Below, piece by piece: positions 1 to 9,107 of a stretch of DNA of 55,410 nucleotides. Location of the stretch: positions 1 to 55,410 of the forward strand of contig NZ_JACRAW010000027.1 in NCBI RefSeq assembly GCF_016213215.1, given 5' to 3'. The notes beneath the pieces are model-generated. The model was not told where the DNA came from, did not search any database, and worked only from the letters and a program-made list of their open reading frames with translations. Source of the stretch: Bradyrhizobium sp. Its GTDB lineage: Bacteria > Pseudomonadota > Alphaproteobacteria > Rhizobiales > Xanthobacteraceae. The position numbers and the translations under genes were made by a program. The number at the start of each line of letters is the position of its first letter. Position 1 is the first letter of the stretch.

Positions 1-780
1 GGCGTGCTGCAGGGCGACGTCAAGGACGTTCTGCTCCTCGACGTGACTCCGCTGTCGCTGGGCATCGAGACGCTGGGTGGCGTGTTCACCCGCATCATCG
101 ATCGCAACACCACCATCCCGACCAAGAAGAGCCAGGTGTTCTCGACCGCCGAGGACAACCAGAACGCGGTCACCATCCGGGTCTTCCAGGGTGAGCGCGA
201 GATGGCGGCCGACAACAAGCTGCTCGGCCAGTTCGACCTGATGGGCATTCCGCCGGCCCCGCGCGGCATGCCGCAGATCGAGGTGACGTTCGATATCGAC
301 GCCAACGGCATCGTCAACGTCCAGGCCAAGGACAAGGCGACCGGCAAGGAGCAGCAGATCCGCATCCAGGCGTCCGGCGGACTGTCGGAAGCCGATATCG
401 AGAAGATGGTCAAGGATGCCGAAGCCAACGCGGCTGCGGACAAGAAACGCCGCGAGGCGGTCGACGCCAAGAACCATGCCGACGCGCTGGTGCATTCCAC
501 CGAGAAGGCGCTGGCGGAGCACGGTTCGAAGGTTGCGGAGACCGAGCGTCGGGCCATCGAGGATGCAGTCAGCGACCTGAAGGAGGCGCTGAAGGGCGAC
601 GATGCCGAGGCGATCAAGGCCAAGACCAACACGCTGGCGCAGGCTTCGATGAAGCTCGGCGAGGCCATGTACAAGCAGCAGGCCGAAGCCGATGCGGCCA
701 AGGATGCTGCAAAGGACGACGTCGTTGACGCGGAATTCACCGAAGTCGACGACGACAAGAACAACAAGAAGTCTGCATAG
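1..780 (+). CDS. dnaK: Chaperone protein DnaK (Hsp70), 3' part
   Basis: This is the C-terminal part of the ATP-dependent Hsp70 chaperone, cut by the left window edge. The reading frame is open from base 1. It begins just before the conserved hydrophobic interdomain linker ([12 protein letters not shown]) and continues through the whole beta-sandwich substrate-binding domain ([18 protein letters not shown] and onward) into the helical lid. The tail is charged and acidic ([14 protein letters not shown]), as is usual for bacterial DnaK. The ATPase domain lies outside the window. dnaJ follows 242 bases later on the same strand, the usual co-chaperone arrangement. Confidence 0.97.
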   Translation, partial: GVLQGDVKDVLLLDVTPLSLGIETLGGVFTRIIDRNTTIPTKKSQVFSTAEDNQNAVTIRVFQGEREMAADNKLLGQFDLMGIPPAPRGMPQIEVTFDIDANGIVNVQAKDKATGKEQQIRIQASGGLSEADIEKMVKDAEANAAADKKRREAVDAKNHADALVHSTEKALAEHGSKVAETERRAIEDAVSDLKEALKGDDAEAIKAKTNTLAQASMKLGEAMYKQQAEADAAKDAAKDDVVDAEFTEVDDDKNNKKSA

Positions 781-835
781 AGCCCGCGAGGGTCGCGATG
801 CGGACGGATTGGACCCATGCCTCGATAGCCTCTCC

Positions 836-953
836 CTTCTCGGGGGAGGCGGTCGTATCGGGCATGACGGGGCACTCCCCCGATACGATCGGTCAATTCC
901 CGGCAATCATGTTGAACGCTGCTCTGCAGCCCTCCGCCGCGCGGCGGGAGGGC
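836..953. repeat. Inverted repeats between dnaK and dnaJ
   Basis: The dnaK-dnaJ gap carries several hairpin-forming sequences. Bases 854-862 (CGTATCGGG) pair perfectly with 879-887, and bases 929-953 form a strong GC-rich stem (GCCCTCC with GGAGGGC). A shorter CTCCC/GGGGGAG hairpin lies near 836-848. There is no T-run after them, so they look more like mRNA-stabilising or partial-termination structures, or remnants of a dispersed palindromic element, than a classical terminator. No gene is supported in this gap. Confidence 0.5.
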
Positions 954-1022
954 GCTCGTACCGTCGCGAGGCGACGTTGTTACTCTCCGACTTGAACCGC
1001 GATTGGATAGACCGAGTTCAGC

Positions 1023-2153
1023 ATGTCCACCAAGCGCTGCTATTACGAAACCCTCGAAGTCGAACGCGACGCTGACGACTCCAGCCTGAAATCGGCCTTC
1101 CGCAAGCTGGCGATGAAATTCCACCCGGACCGCAATCCGGGGGATCAGACCAGCGAAGTCCGTTTCAAGGAAATCAACGAGGCCTACGAGATCCTGAAGG
1201 ATAAGGATAAGCGGGCCGCCTATGACCGTTACGGCCACGCTGCGTTCGAGCAGGGCGGCTTCGGCGGTGGCGCTGCCGGGTTCGGTGCGGGTTTTGCGTC
1301 CTCGTTCTCCGACATTTTCGAGGATCTGTTCGGCATGGCCGGGCAGCGCGGCCGCGGTGGCCGCGAGCGTGGCGCCGACCTGCGCTACAACATGGAGATC
1401 ACGCTGGAAGAAGCCTTCCAGGGCAAGACCGCGCAGATCGAGATTCCGGTCTCGGTCACCTGCGAGTCATGCTCAGGTACCGGCGCCAAGGCAGGCACCA
1501 AGCCGAAGACCTGCTCGATGTGCGGCGGCATGGGAAGAGTGCGTCAGGCGCAAGGCTTTTTCACGCTGGAGCGGACCTGCCCGGGCTGCCAGGGTCGCGG
1601 CCAGATGATCGAGGACGCCTGTTCTTCCTGTTCGGGGTCGGGCCGGGTGACGCGCGAGCGCACGCTGTCGGTCAACATCCCGCCAGGTGTCGAGGACGGT
1701 ACTCGCATCCGGCTGGCTGGCGAGGGTGAAGCCGGTATTCGCGGCGGCCCGCCTGGCGATCTCTATATTTTCCTTTCGCTGGCCCAGCACGCGTTCTTCC
1801 AGCGCGATGGCGCCGACCTGCATTGCAGGGTGCCGATTTCGATGGTGACGGCGGCGCTCGGCGGCGAATTCGAGGTGCCCACCATCGAGAAGGCCAAGAC
1901 CAAGGTGAAGGTCCCTGCCGGCACCCAGTCCGGCCGCAGATTCCGCATCGCATCAAAGGGCATGCCGGTGCTTCGTTCGCGCCAGATGGGCGACATGTAT
2001 GTGCAGGTCGTCGTCGAAACACCGCAAAACCTGACCAAGAAGCAGCAGGAATTGCTGATGGAATTCGAAAAGCTGTCATCCGGCGCGACCCAGCCGGAGT
2101 CCGCGGGCTTTTTCGCCAAGGTCAAGGATTTCTTCGGCACTCGCGCGAATTGA
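1023..2153 (+). CDS. dnaJ: Chaperone protein DnaJ (Hsp40)
   Basis: This is the type I J-protein that stimulates DnaK ATPase activity and delivers unfolded substrates. The J domain covers about residues 1-70 with the HPD motif at 34-36. A Gly/Phe-rich linker follows, then the zinc domain with four CxxCxGxG-type repeats ([32 protein letters not shown]), then the beta-rich C-terminal substrate-binding region. The length of 376 residues is typical. The ATG start matches the family N-terminus ([10 protein letters not shown]). It lies directly downstream of dnaK. Confidence 0.98.
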   Translation: MSTKRCYYETLEVERDADDSSLKSAFRKLAMKFHPDRNPGDQTSEVRFKEINEAYEILKDKDKRAAYDRYGHAAFEQGGFGGGAAGFGAGFASSFSDIFEDLFGMAGQRGRGGRERGADLRYNMEITLEEAFQGKTAQIEIPVSVTCESCSGTGAKAGTKPKTCSMCGGMGRVRQAQGFFTLERTCPGCQGRGQMIEDACSSCSGSGRVTRERTLSVNIPPGVEDGTRIRLAGEGEAGIRGGPPGDLYIFLSLAQHAFFQRDGADLHCRVPISMVTAALGGEFEVPTIEKAKTKVKVPAGTQSGRRFRIASKGMPVLRSRQMGDMYVQVVVETPQNLTKKQQELLMEFEKLSSGATQPESAGFFAKVKDFFGTRAN

Positions 2154-2244
2154 CGTTCGGCTTGACCATATCCCCGGCGGCCTATACGTGTTTGTGACGA
2201 GTTTCTGACACGCCGCGGCCGACGCGGTCCCGTCTGGTAGTGAT

Positions 2245-2844
2245 ATGCCACTGCAATCGTCTGTACGTGCGTTGAAAAAGCCTCGTCTTGACGATGAGGT
2301 GCGATTTCTCCGTTCATGGATCGAAAAACCGCTGCACGTCGGCGCCGTCATGCCGTCGGGACGGCCTCTCGCCCGCACCATGGCGCAATATGTCGACCTC
2401 GAGTCGGACGCGCCGGTAATCGAGCTCGGGCCCGGTACGGGTGCGATCACGCAAGCCTTGGTCGAGCGCGGCATCGACCAGAAGCGGCTGGTTCTGGTCG
2501 AGTATAATCCTTCCTTCTGCGCGCTGCTGCGCGACCGCTATCCGCAGGCCAAGATCGTGCAGGGCGACGCCTACAGGCTGCGTGATACGCTCTGGAACGT
2601 TCTGGGCACGCGTGCCTCCGCCGTCGTTTCCGGCCTGCCGCTCGTCACCAAGCCGATGCTTACCCGCCTCAAGCTGATCCGCGACGCCTTTGCGCTGCTC
2701 GCGCCGGGCGAGCCCTTCGTGCAGTTCACTTACGCCGTGGTCCCGCCGATTCCTAAATCGCTGCCCGGCGTGTCCACAGAGGCATCCGAGCGGATCTGGA
2801 TGAATCTTCCGCCTGCCCGCGTCTGGGTCTACCGCAAGAGCTGA
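2245..2844 (+). CDS. pmtA: Phospholipid N-methyltransferase, PmtA-like
   Basis: This 199-residue SAM-dependent methyltransferase probably methylates phosphatidylethanolamine on the way to phosphatidylcholine in the inner membrane. The SAM-binding motif I is clear (VIELGPGTGAIT, about residues 57-68), followed by an acidic motif II (LVLVEYNP). The N-terminal segment FLRSWIEKPLHVGAVMPSG is characteristic of the rhizobial PmtA / rRNA-dimethylase-like group. It lies about 90 bases behind dnaJ, a placement known in Bradyrhizobium. The exact substrate specificity (PE only, or also methylated intermediates) cannot be read from the sequence. Confidence 0.85.
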   Translation: MPLQSSVRALKKPRLDDEVRFLRSWIEKPLHVGAVMPSGRPLARTMAQYVDLESDAPVIELGPGTGAITQALVERGIDQKRLVLVEYNPSFCALLRDRYPQAKIVQGDAYRLRDTLWNVLGTRASAVVSGLPLVTKPMLTRLKLIRDAFALLAPGEPFVQFTYAVVPPIPKSLPGVSTEASERIWMNLPPARVWVYRKS

Positions 2845-2904
2845 TCTTTCCTGCTCGCGCTCCTCGCGAGGCGGTCCCCGTCACGCCGAACGCGATTTTA
2901 GCTC

Positions 2905-3483
2905 ATGGCTACGCCGAAAATCCTCGTCATTCCCGGATCAACGCGCACCGGCTCGCACAACGTGAGGCTTGCCGCTGTCGCGGCTTACGAATTCGCGCAG
3001 GCTGGCGTCGAGGTGACGCGCATCTCGCTCGCCGATTTCCCGCTGCCGATCTATGACGCAGACCTCCAGGCGAGATCCGGGATACCGAAGAACGCGGTCA
3101 ACCTGAAGCGCATGATCGGCTCCCATCATGGCGTATTGATCGTCACGCCGGAATACAACGCGTCGGTGCCGCCGCTTCTGAAGAATGCGATCGACTGGAT
3201 CAGCCGCGTCCAGGATCCGCACGAGACGCGCAACCAGGTATTTCGCGATCGTCCGTTTGCGATTGCCGCGGCCTCGCAGAGTCGTCTCGGCGGCGCCCGC
3301 GCCTTGGCGGCGCTGCGGCTGATCCTCTCCGCCTGCCACGCCAACGTGATTGCCAGCCAGCTCGCGCTGTCTTTCGCCGACCAGGCCTATGACGATATGG
3401 ACAGGCTGAAGCTCCAGGCCGATATCGATGCGCTGGGCGGCCTGGTGCGGCAATTGATCGACGTTTCCCAACGCATGATGTGA
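2905..3483 (+). CDS. NADPH-dependent FMN reductase family protein
   Basis: This is a 192-residue flavodoxin-fold oxidoreductase. The phosphate-binding loop of the FMN site is visible near the N-terminus (PGSTRTGSHN), and the second FMN-contacting segment is the conserved TPEYNASVPPLLKNAIDW at about residues 79-96. Family members reduce free FMN, quinones, azo dyes or chromate with NAD(P)H; the physiological substrate here is unknown. It ends 6 bases before pyrF, so the two are probably cotranscribed. Confidence 0.85.
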   Translation: MATPKILVIPGSTRTGSHNVRLAAVAAYEFAQAGVEVTRISLADFPLPIYDADLQARSGIPKNAVNLKRMIGSHHGVLIVTPEYNASVPPLLKNAIDWISRVQDPHETRNQVFRDRPFAIAAASQSRLGGARALAALRLILSACHANVIASQLALSFADQAYDDMDRLKLQADIDALGGLVRQLIDVSQRMM

Positions 3484-3489
3484 GGTGAC

Positions 3490-4200
3490 ATGCAGCCAGC
3501 CAAAATCGCCCAGCGTGAGCGCCTGATCGTCGCGCTCGACCTGCCCGGCACCGAATCGGCGGAGGCGATGATCGCGCAGCTCGGCGACAGCGTCGCCTTC
3601 TACAAGATCGGCTATCAGCTCGCTTATGCCGGCGGCCTGTCGCTGGTCGCCAAACTCGCGGATCGCGGCAAGAAGGTCTTCATCGATCTGAAGCTGCACG
3701 ACATCGGCAACACGGTGGCGCGCGGCGTCGAGAGCATCGCCAGATCAGGAGCCACCTTCCTCACCGTGCACGCCTATCCTCAGACCATGAAGGCGGCAGT
3801 CGAGGCCCGCGCCGGCTCAAATCTCAAGATCCTCGCCGTCACCGTGCTGACCTCCTACGACGATGACGATCTGCACGCGGCCGGCTATCGGCTCGGCGTG
3901 TCCGACCTCGTCGCCGCGCGCGCCCAGCAGGCGCAGGTGCTCGGCGTGGACGGGTTGGTCTGCTCGGCGGAGGAAGCGGCCTCGCTTCGCAAGATCGTCG
4001 GTCACCAGATGTATCTGGTCACGCCCGGGATCCGGCCGGCGGGCGCCGCAACAGGCGACCAGAAGCGCATCATGACGCCAGCCCGCGCGATTGCCGCGGG
4101 AGCCGATTACCTGGTGGTGGGTCGCCCGGTGCTCGAGGCAGCCGATCCCAAGGCTGTGGCCGAGGCCATCCAGGCGGAAATCGCGCAGGCGCTGGATTGA
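3490..4200 (+). CDS. pyrF: Orotidine 5'-phosphate decarboxylase
   Basis: This enzyme decarboxylates OMP to UMP, the last step of de novo pyrimidine synthesis. The class I signature is complete: the catalytic Asp-Lys-Asp network is in [12 protein letters not shown] (residues 65-75, with Lys68), the substrate-contacting Asp in ALDLP sits near the N-terminus, and the phosphate loop is near the C-terminus ([12 protein letters not shown]). The length of 236 residues is standard. It is tightly spaced with the upstream FMN reductase and followed by a DUF1330 gene after 21 bases. Confidence 0.97.
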   Translation: MQPAKIAQRERLIVALDLPGTESAEAMIAQLGDSVAFYKIGYQLAYAGGLSLVAKLADRGKKVFIDLKLHDIGNTVARGVESIARSGATFLTVHAYPQTMKAAVEARAGSNLKILAVTVLTSYDDDDLHAAGYRLGVSDLVAARAQQAQVLGVDGLVCSAEEAASLRKIVGHQMYLVTPGIRPAGAATGDQKRIMTPARAIAAGADYLVVGRPVLEAADPKAVAEAIQAEIAQALD

Positions 4201-4221
4201 AGAAGAGAACGGAGGAGATGA

Positions 4222-4524
4222 ATGGCCAAGGGATACTGGATCGGACGCGTCGACGTTCATAACGATGACGGGTACAAGGCCTACGCGGCGGCCAACCCGG
4301 CCATTTTCAAGAAGTTCGGTGGTCGCTTCGTCGTGCGCGCCGGCAGGTTCACGGCCGTGGAAGGCCAAAGCCGCTCCCGGAACGTCGTGATCGAGTTTCC
4401 CGATTATGAGACCGCGCTGGCCTGCTACAACTCGCCCGAATACCAGGCGAACATCAAGGTGAGACAGCCGCATTCCATCGCCGACCTCATCATCGTCGAA
4501 GGCTATGATGGCCCGCAGCCCTAA
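4222..4524 (+). CDS. DUF1330 family protein
   Basis: This is a 100-residue protein of the DUF1330 family, small ferredoxin-like alpha/beta dimers of unknown biochemical role. Recognisable family features are the N-terminal AKGYWIGRVDVHN strand, the central GGRFVVRAGRF segment, and the FPDYETALACYNSPEYQ region. A strong ribosome binding site (GGAGGAG) precedes the ATG. It sits 21 bases behind pyrF and is probably in the same transcript. Confidence 0.85.
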   Translation: MAKGYWIGRVDVHNDDGYKAYAAANPAIFKKFGGRFVVRAGRFTAVEGQSRSRNVVIEFPDYETALACYNSPEYQANIKVRQPHSIADLIIVEGYDGPQP

Positions 4525-4583
4525 GCTCGGGTTCGGTCGTCACGGCCGGGCTGGGCCGGGTCATCTCCGTTTCTGACGCTGTG

Positions 4584-4619
4584 TCATTCCGGGATCGCCC
4601 TTCGGGCGCCCGGGAATGA
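4584..4619. repeat. Dispersed palindromic repeat (TCATTCCGGG type)
   Basis: This imperfect palindrome has arms TCATTCCGGG and CCCGGGAATGA around an inner GCCC/GGGC stem. The same kind of element, with the same arm sequence, recurs at 31683-31725 in this window. It lies between the DUF1330 gene and dapB. Such elements are common intergenic repeats in Bradyrhizobium-type genomes. Confidence 0.7.
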
Positions 4620-4687
4620 TGCGTGTGGTCCCGATCGGTTGCCGGAACATCGTCCCCCGGCTACAACGGCGCGGAGAGGATAAAACC

Positions 4688-5503
4688 ATGTCCGACATGC
4701 GCTTGATCGTTGCGGGGGCGGGCGGCCGGATGGGCCGCGCATTGACGCGTGCGATGGCGGAAACCGAAGGCGCCGTGCTGGTGGGTGCCCTGGAAGCGCC
4801 GGGCTCGCACCTGTTGGGCAAGGACGCCGGCGTGCTGGCCGGACTGCCGGCCAACGGCATCCAGCTGTCGGCCGATCTGTGGTCGATGTCGGCCGAAGCC
4901 GACGGAATTCTCGATTTCACCGTGCCGGCCGCCACCATCGCCAACGTCGCGATCGCCGCCGAGCGCGGCCTGGTCCACGTCATCGGCACCACCGGGCTGT
5001 CGGCGTCCGACGAGGCCGTGATCAGGAGCGTCACCAACCGTGCGGTCGTGGTGAAGTCGGGCAATATGAGCCTGGGCGTCAATCTGCTGGCGGCGCTGGT
5101 CAAGCGCGCGGCGCAGGCACTGGGCGAAAATTTCGATATCGAGATCGTCGAGATGCATCACCGCGCCAAGGTCGATGCGCCCTCGGGCACCGCCTTGATG
5201 CTGGGCGACGCCGCCGCAGCGGGCCGCGGTATTTCACTGGAACAGCATTCGGCCCGCGGCCGCGACGGTCTCACCGGGCCGCGCCGCACCGGTGACATCG
5301 GCTTTGCCTCGCTGCGCGGCGGCACTGCGGCGGGCGATCACAGCGTGATCTTTGCCGGGCCCTTTGAACGCCTGACACTGTCGCACCACGCCGAGGATCG
5401 CATTCTCTTTGCCCACGGCGCGCTGAAGGCGGCCCTGTGGGCGCATGGCAAGGCGCCTGGCTTCTACTCGATGGCCGACGTGCTCGGCCTTTCCGACGCC
5501 TGA
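4688..5503 (+). CDS. dapB: 4-hydroxy-tetrahydrodipicolinate reductase
   Basis: DapB reduces 4-hydroxy-tetrahydrodipicolinate with NAD(P)H in the diaminopimelate/lysine pathway, feeding lysine and peptidoglycan synthesis. The nucleotide-binding GxxGxxG is at the N-terminus ([12 protein letters not shown]). The active-site segment [16 protein letters not shown] carries the catalytic His pair and Lys. The ATG at 4688 was chosen because a GGAGAGGA ribosome binding site precedes it and the family motif starts at once after it. The product is 271 residues, the normal size. Confidence 0.97.
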   Translation: MSDMRLIVAGAGGRMGRALTRAMAETEGAVLVGALEAPGSHLLGKDAGVLAGLPANGIQLSADLWSMSAEADGILDFTVPAATIANVAIAAERGLVHVIGTTGLSASDEAVIRSVTNRAVVVKSGNMSLGVNLLAALVKRAAQALGENFDIEIVEMHHRAKVDAPSGTALMLGDAAAAGRGISLEQHSARGRDGLTGPRRTGDIGFASLRGGTAAGDHSVIFAGPFERLTLSHHAEDRILFAHGALKAALWAHGKAPGFYSMADVLGLSDA

Positions 5504-5535
5504 ACGATTTGATCCAACTTCACGGAAAGTAAGGA

Positions 5536-6159
5536 ATGAGCGAACGTCTTCTCGTGCTCGTGCGCCACGGCCAGAGCGAATGGAATCTGAAGAACCTGTT
5601 CACGGGCTGGAAGGACCCCGATCTGACCGAGCAGGGGGTTGCCGAGGCAAAGGAAGCCGGCCGCAAGCTGAAGGCCAACGGCCTCACCTTCGACGTCGCT
5701 TTCACTTCGGTGCTCACGCGCGCACAGCACACGCTCGATCTGATCCTCGCCGAGCTCGGCCAGACCGGCCTGCCTACAGCCAGGAACCTCGCCCTGAACG
5801 AGCGCGACTACGGTGACCTCTCTGGGCTGAACAAGGACGACGCCCGCAAGAAGTGGGGCGAGGAGCAGGTGCATGTCTGGCGGCGCTCCTACGATGTGGC
5901 GCCGCCCGGCGGCGAGAGCCTGAAGGATACGCTGGCGCGCGCGCTGCCCTATTACGTGCAGGAGATCCTGCCCTGCGTGCTGCGTGGCCAGCGCACGCTG
6001 GTCGCCGCCCACGGAAACTCGCTGCGAGCCCTGATCATGGTGCTGGAGAAGCTGTCGCCCGAAGGCATTCTCAAGCGCGAGCTCGCCACCGGCGTGCCGA
6101 TCATCTACCGGCTCAACGCCGACTCTACCGTCGCGTCCAAGCTCGATCTGGCGACGTGA
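5536..6159 (+). CDS. gpmA: 2,3-bisphosphoglycerate-dependent phosphoglycerate mutase
   Basis: This glycolytic enzyme interconverts 3- and 2-phosphoglycerate through a phosphohistidine. The catalytic [10 protein letters not shown] motif is at about residues 7-16, the ERDYGDLSG segment contains the acidic catalytic residue, and the second histidine lies in [11 protein letters not shown]. At 207 residues it is the compact form common in alphaproteobacteria, shorter than the roughly 250-residue enterobacterial form. Its stop codon overlaps the GTG start of the next gene. Confidence 0.95.
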   Translation: MSERLLVLVRHGQSEWNLKNLFTGWKDPDLTEQGVAEAKEAGRKLKANGLTFDVAFTSVLTRAQHTLDLILAELGQTGLPTARNLALNERDYGDLSGLNKDDARKKWGEEQVHVWRRSYDVAPPGGESLKDTLARALPYYVQEILPCVLRGQRTLVAAHGNSLRALIMVLEKLSPEGILKRELATGVPIIYRLNADSTVASKLDLAT

Positions 6160-6683
6160 GCGCAAGCTTCGAGATCTCTGTTCTCGAAGCCCCACTTTCG
6201 GAGGCAGCGATCGATCAGCTCGCCTCCGTGCTGGTCGATTGCGTCGATGGCGGTGCCAGCGTCAGCTTCATGACGCCGTTCAGTAAGGGCGATGGTCTCA
6301 GATTCTTCCGCAAGGTCGCCGGCTCCGTCGCTGCCGGCGATACGGTGTTGCTGGCGGCAACGCTTGACGATCGCATCGTCGGAACGGTGCAGCTTGGCCT
6401 GGATACCCCGCCCAACCAGCCGCATCGCGCGGACGTGAAGAAGATGCTGGTGCACCGTGCCGCGCGTGGTCGTGGCGTCGGTGCGGCATTGATGGCGGCG
6501 ATCGAGGATGAAGCAAAGCGGCGCGGCCGCTGGCTACTGGTTCTTGACACCGTGCCGGGCGACAACGGCTATCGGCTCTACAGGAGTGCCGGCTGGACCG
6601 AAAGCGGCGTCATTCCGGATTACGCGCTGCTTCCCGACGGGCGGCTGTGCGACGCGGCGGTGTTTTGGAAGCGGCTGCGCTAG
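6156..6683 (+). CDS. GNAT family N-acetyltransferase
   Basis: This is a 175-residue acyl-CoA-dependent N-acetyltransferase of unknown substrate. The acetyl-CoA pyrophosphate-binding motif A is clear ([13 protein letters not shown]), followed by a C-terminal YRSAGW segment typical of the fold. The start is a GTG that overlaps the gpmA stop in GTGA, so translation is probably coupled. An ATG-initiated reading further upstream would run through gpmA in another frame and is not credible. It converges on the Ada-like gene with a 22-base gap. Confidence 0.88.
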   Translation: MSASFEISVLEAPLSEAAIDQLASVLVDCVDGGASVSFMTPFSKGDGLRFFRKVAGSVAAGDTVLLAATLDDRIVGTVQLGLDTPPNQPHRADVKKMLVHRAARGRGVGAALMAAIEDEAKRRGRWLLVLDTVPGDNGYRLYRSAGWTESGVIPDYALLPDGRLCDAAVFWKRLR

Positions 6684-6705
6684 CTTCTGCGCGTCGGCAC
6701 TTTGG

Positions 6706-7602
6706 CTACTGCAGTCCCAGTTGCCCCGCCTCCCAGCCGAGCATGGCGCGCTTGCGCGTCAGGCCCCAATGGTAGCCGGTGAGCGCGCCGCCCTTGCCCA
6801 GCGCGCGGTGGCACGGCACCACGAAAGAGATCGGATTCCTGCCGACTGCGGCGCCGACCGCGCGCGATGCCTTCGGGCTCTTGATCCTGCTCGCGATGTC
6901 GGAATAGCAGACCGCGCGTCCCATCGGTATCCTGAGCAGCGTCTCCCACACCCGCACCTCGAAATCGGTGCCGATCAGGACCACGCGCAGCGGTTGATCC
7001 GGCCGCCACAGCCTGGTGTCGAAGATGCGCTGGGCGAGCGGTGCCGTTCCCTCGTGATCTTCGACATAGGTCGCCTTCGGCCACCGTCGCGTCATGTCCG
7101 CGAGCGCGACCTGCTCTTCGCCGGGATCGGCAAACGCAAGCCCCGACAGGCCGCGGCTGGTGGCGATCACGATCGCGGTGCCGAAGGGCGAGGCGTGCAA
7201 GCCGTAGCGCAGCGTGAGCCCGGCGCCGCCGTTCTTCCATTCGCCCGGCGACATCGCTTCATGCGTGACGAAGAGATCATGCAGTCGTCCCGGTCCCGAC
7301 AGTCCGGAATCGAGGGCGGCATCGAGCACGCTGGCGGAATCCCTGAGCAGGCTCTTGGCGTGGTCGAGCGTCAGCGCCTGCATGAAGGCCTTGGGCGTCA
7401 GGCCGGCCCAGCGGCGGAACAGATGATGCAGTTCGTCCGGCGTGACGCAGGCGACATCGGCCATCGCCTCGATGGTCGGCTGCGCGCGCCAGTGCTCGGA
7501 AATGAACGCGATCGCCCGGCGCACCGCGTCATAGTCACGCAGCGCGGCGTCCTGGGGGCCCGGCTTGGCCAGGCGCTGGTCATGGATGGCTAATGTCATC
7601 AT
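6706..7602 (-). CDS. Ada-like AraC / O6-alkylguanine-DNA alkyltransferase
   Basis: This 298-residue fusion has an AraC-type helix-turn-helix domain (about residues 25-120) followed by a methylated-DNA-cysteine methyltransferase domain (about 130-295). The suicide alkyl-acceptor is Cys264 in VVPCHR, and the DNA-binding RAVGAAVGRNP segment precedes it. It lacks the N-terminal zinc domain of classical Ada, which accepts methyl groups from phosphotriesters, so it should repair O6-alkylguanine but cannot use that switch. The start is placed at the Met-Met pair (7602); the open frame upstream is not conserved-looking and overlaps the neighbouring gene. Confidence 0.9.
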   Translation of the reverse strand: MMTLAIHDQRLAKPGPQDAALRDYDAVRRAIAFISEHWRAQPTIEAMADVACVTPDELHHLFRRWAGLTPKAFMQALTLDHAKSLLRDSASVLDAALDSGLSGPGRLHDLFVTHEAMSPGEWKNGGAGLTLRYGLHASPFGTAIVIATSRGLSGLAFADPGEEQVALADMTRRWPKATYVEDHEGTAPLAQRIFDTRLWRPDQPLRVVLIGTDFEVRVWETLLRIPMGRAVCYSDIASRIKSPKASRAVGAAVGRNPISFVVPCHRALGKGGALTGYHWGLTRKRAMLGWEAGQLGLQ

Positions 7603-7655
7603 GCTTGGGATGTAAGGCAGCGCCGTTGCGGAAACCACCCGATTTCTGATCGCGC

Positions 7656-8177
7656 CTAAGCGACGGGATTGAACGTCGGGCCGCGCCTGGCCGCCGCCAG
7701 CGCCGCCAGTAAGGCTTTGGCGAAGCTGGCCTTTTCGTCGGGAGCGAGAAAGCTGCCGATCGAGATCCGCCGGCCGTGCGAGACCAGGTAAAGATGCTCC
7801 ACACCGAATGTCTCGTGCGTCTCCACGTCCAGCTTGACCCACAGCGGGTTGAGCGCCCATTCGACGACATGGCCACGGTGGCTGATCCGGCGCAGGCGCA
7901 AGTGCGACGGCGTCACCAGGATCTCTTCACGCGCCCGGGCGCGGCGGAAATTGACCCTGAAGGCCCACCAGATTGCCAGCACATCGAGCGCAAGAAAGCC
8001 GAGCACCGGCCAGGCGCCCATCACCATGAACGCGATGCCGGCGGCGAAGCTGACCGCGCTCACGAAAACCAGCAGCAGGACAAAGCCGTTGCGGCTGAGC
8101 GAGCGGTGCGGCGTCAGCAGCGCGGAAAACAATTCCGGCTCGGCGGCTTGTTGATCAAAGTCGTTGCCTGTGCTCAT
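7656..8177 (-). CDS. DUF2244 integral membrane protein
   Basis: This 173-residue protein of the DUF2244 family has two adjacent transmembrane helices (about residues 31-71, FVLLLVFVSAVSFAAG and WPVLGFLALDVLAIWW). A soluble C-terminal beta-rich domain follows, containing the WVKLDVE and GRRISIGSFLAPDEK segments typical of the family. The function is unknown. In many alphaproteobacteria it neighbours nth, as here, where the two genes are divergent. Confidence 0.87.
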   Translation of the reverse strand: MSTGNDFDQQAAEPELFSALLTPHRSLSRNGFVLLLVFVSAVSFAAGIAFMVMGAWPVLGFLALDVLAIWWAFRVNFRRARAREEILVTPSHLRLRRISHRGHVVEWALNPLWVKLDVETHETFGVEHLYLVSHGRRISIGSFLAPDEKASFAKALLAALAAARRGPTFNPVA

Positions 8178-8199
8178 GGCCGCTCAGTATATCCCGATC

Positions 8200-8985
8200 A
8201 TGGCGAAAATCACCCGCAAGCCGGCTTCGAGAAGACCGATACCTTCCCCGCGCGGCGCGAAGTCCGGTACGCGGCCCGGAGCGAAGAAATCAGCAAAGCC
8301 GGCGGTTCAGACCGTCCGCGCCCCGAAGCGGTCGCTGAAGGCGGCAAAACCCTGGACGCCGGCCGAAATTCGCGAGGCATTCAGCCGCTTCCAAAAAGCC
8401 AATCCGGAGCCGAAGGGCGAGCTCGAACATCTCAATCCCTTTACCCTTCTCGTCGCGGTGGTGCTGTCGGCGCAGGCCACCGATGCCGGAGTCAACAAGG
8501 CGACGCGCGAATTGTTTGAGATCGCCGACACGCCGCAAAAGATGCTCTCGCTCGGCGAGGAACGCCTGCGCGACTACATCAAGACCATCGGGCTTTACCG
8601 CACCAAGGCCAAGAACGTCATCGCGCTCTCGCAGAAGCTGATTTCTGATTTCAACGGCGAGGTGCCGCGGACGCGTGCCGAGATCGAGACGCTGCCGGGG
8701 GCGGGGCGCAAGACTGCAAATGTGGTGCTCAACATCGCCTTTGGCGAGCACACGCTCGCGGTAGACACCCATGTTTTCCGTGTCGCCAACCGGACCGGGC
8801 TCGCGCCGGGCAAGACGCCGCTCGAGGTCGAGCTTGGCCTGGAGAAGGTGATCCCGGCCGAGTTCATGCGGCACGCGCATCACTGGCTGATCCTGCACGG
8901 CCGCTACACCTGCCTCGCGCGCAAGCCGCGCTGCGAGGTGTGCCTGCTCAACGACCTGTGCCGGTGGCCGCAGAAGACGGCATAG
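8200..8985 (+). CDS. nth: Endonuclease III (DNA glycosylase/AP lyase)
   Basis: Nth removes oxidised pyrimidines and nicks the abasic site in base excision repair. The helix-hairpin-helix LPGAGRKTANVV carries the catalytic Lys, VDTHVFR carries the catalytic Asp, and the [4Fe-4S] ligands follow the C-x6-C-x2-C-x5-C pattern near the C-terminus. A basic Pro/Arg/Lys-rich N-terminal extension of about 50 residues precedes the catalytic core. The ATG at 8200 is preferred because earlier in-frame ATGs (8164, 8176) overlap the divergent DUF2244 gene, but they cannot be excluded. Confidence 0.95.
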   Translation: MAKITRKPASRRPIPSPRGAKSGTRPGAKKSAKPAVQTVRAPKRSLKAAKPWTPAEIREAFSRFQKANPEPKGELEHLNPFTLLVAVVLSAQATDAGVNKATRELFEIADTPQKMLSLGEERLRDYIKTIGLYRTKAKNVIALSQKLISDFNGEVPRTRAEIETLPGAGRKTANVVLNIAFGEHTLAVDTHVFRVANRTGLAPGKTPLEVELGLEKVIPAEFMRHAHHWLILHGRYTCLARKPRCEVCLLNDLCRWPQKTA

Positions 8986-9003
8986 CTGGAGCAACTTGCA
9001 CTG

Positions 9004-9102
9004 CCTCAATCCTGAGGAGCCGCGCTCTTGCGCGGCGTCTCGAAGGATGGGCCACGGGCCTCATGGTTCGAGACGGCGCTGCCGCGCCTCCTCACCATGA
9101 GG
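9004..9102. repeat. Dispersed palindromic repeat cluster
   Basis: Two adjacent palindromic units fill the gap between the convergent nth and the CysZ-like gene. The first (9004-9051) has a perfect GCCGCGC/GCGCGGC stem with a TCTT loop and ATCCT/AGGAT outer arms. The second (9059-9102) has CCTCATGGT/ACCATGAGG arms. They share the GAGGAG...GTCTCGAA type sequence with the element at 32598-32719. No gene is supported here; the elements may also act as a bidirectional terminator. Confidence 0.7.
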
Positions 9103-9107
9103 AGAAA

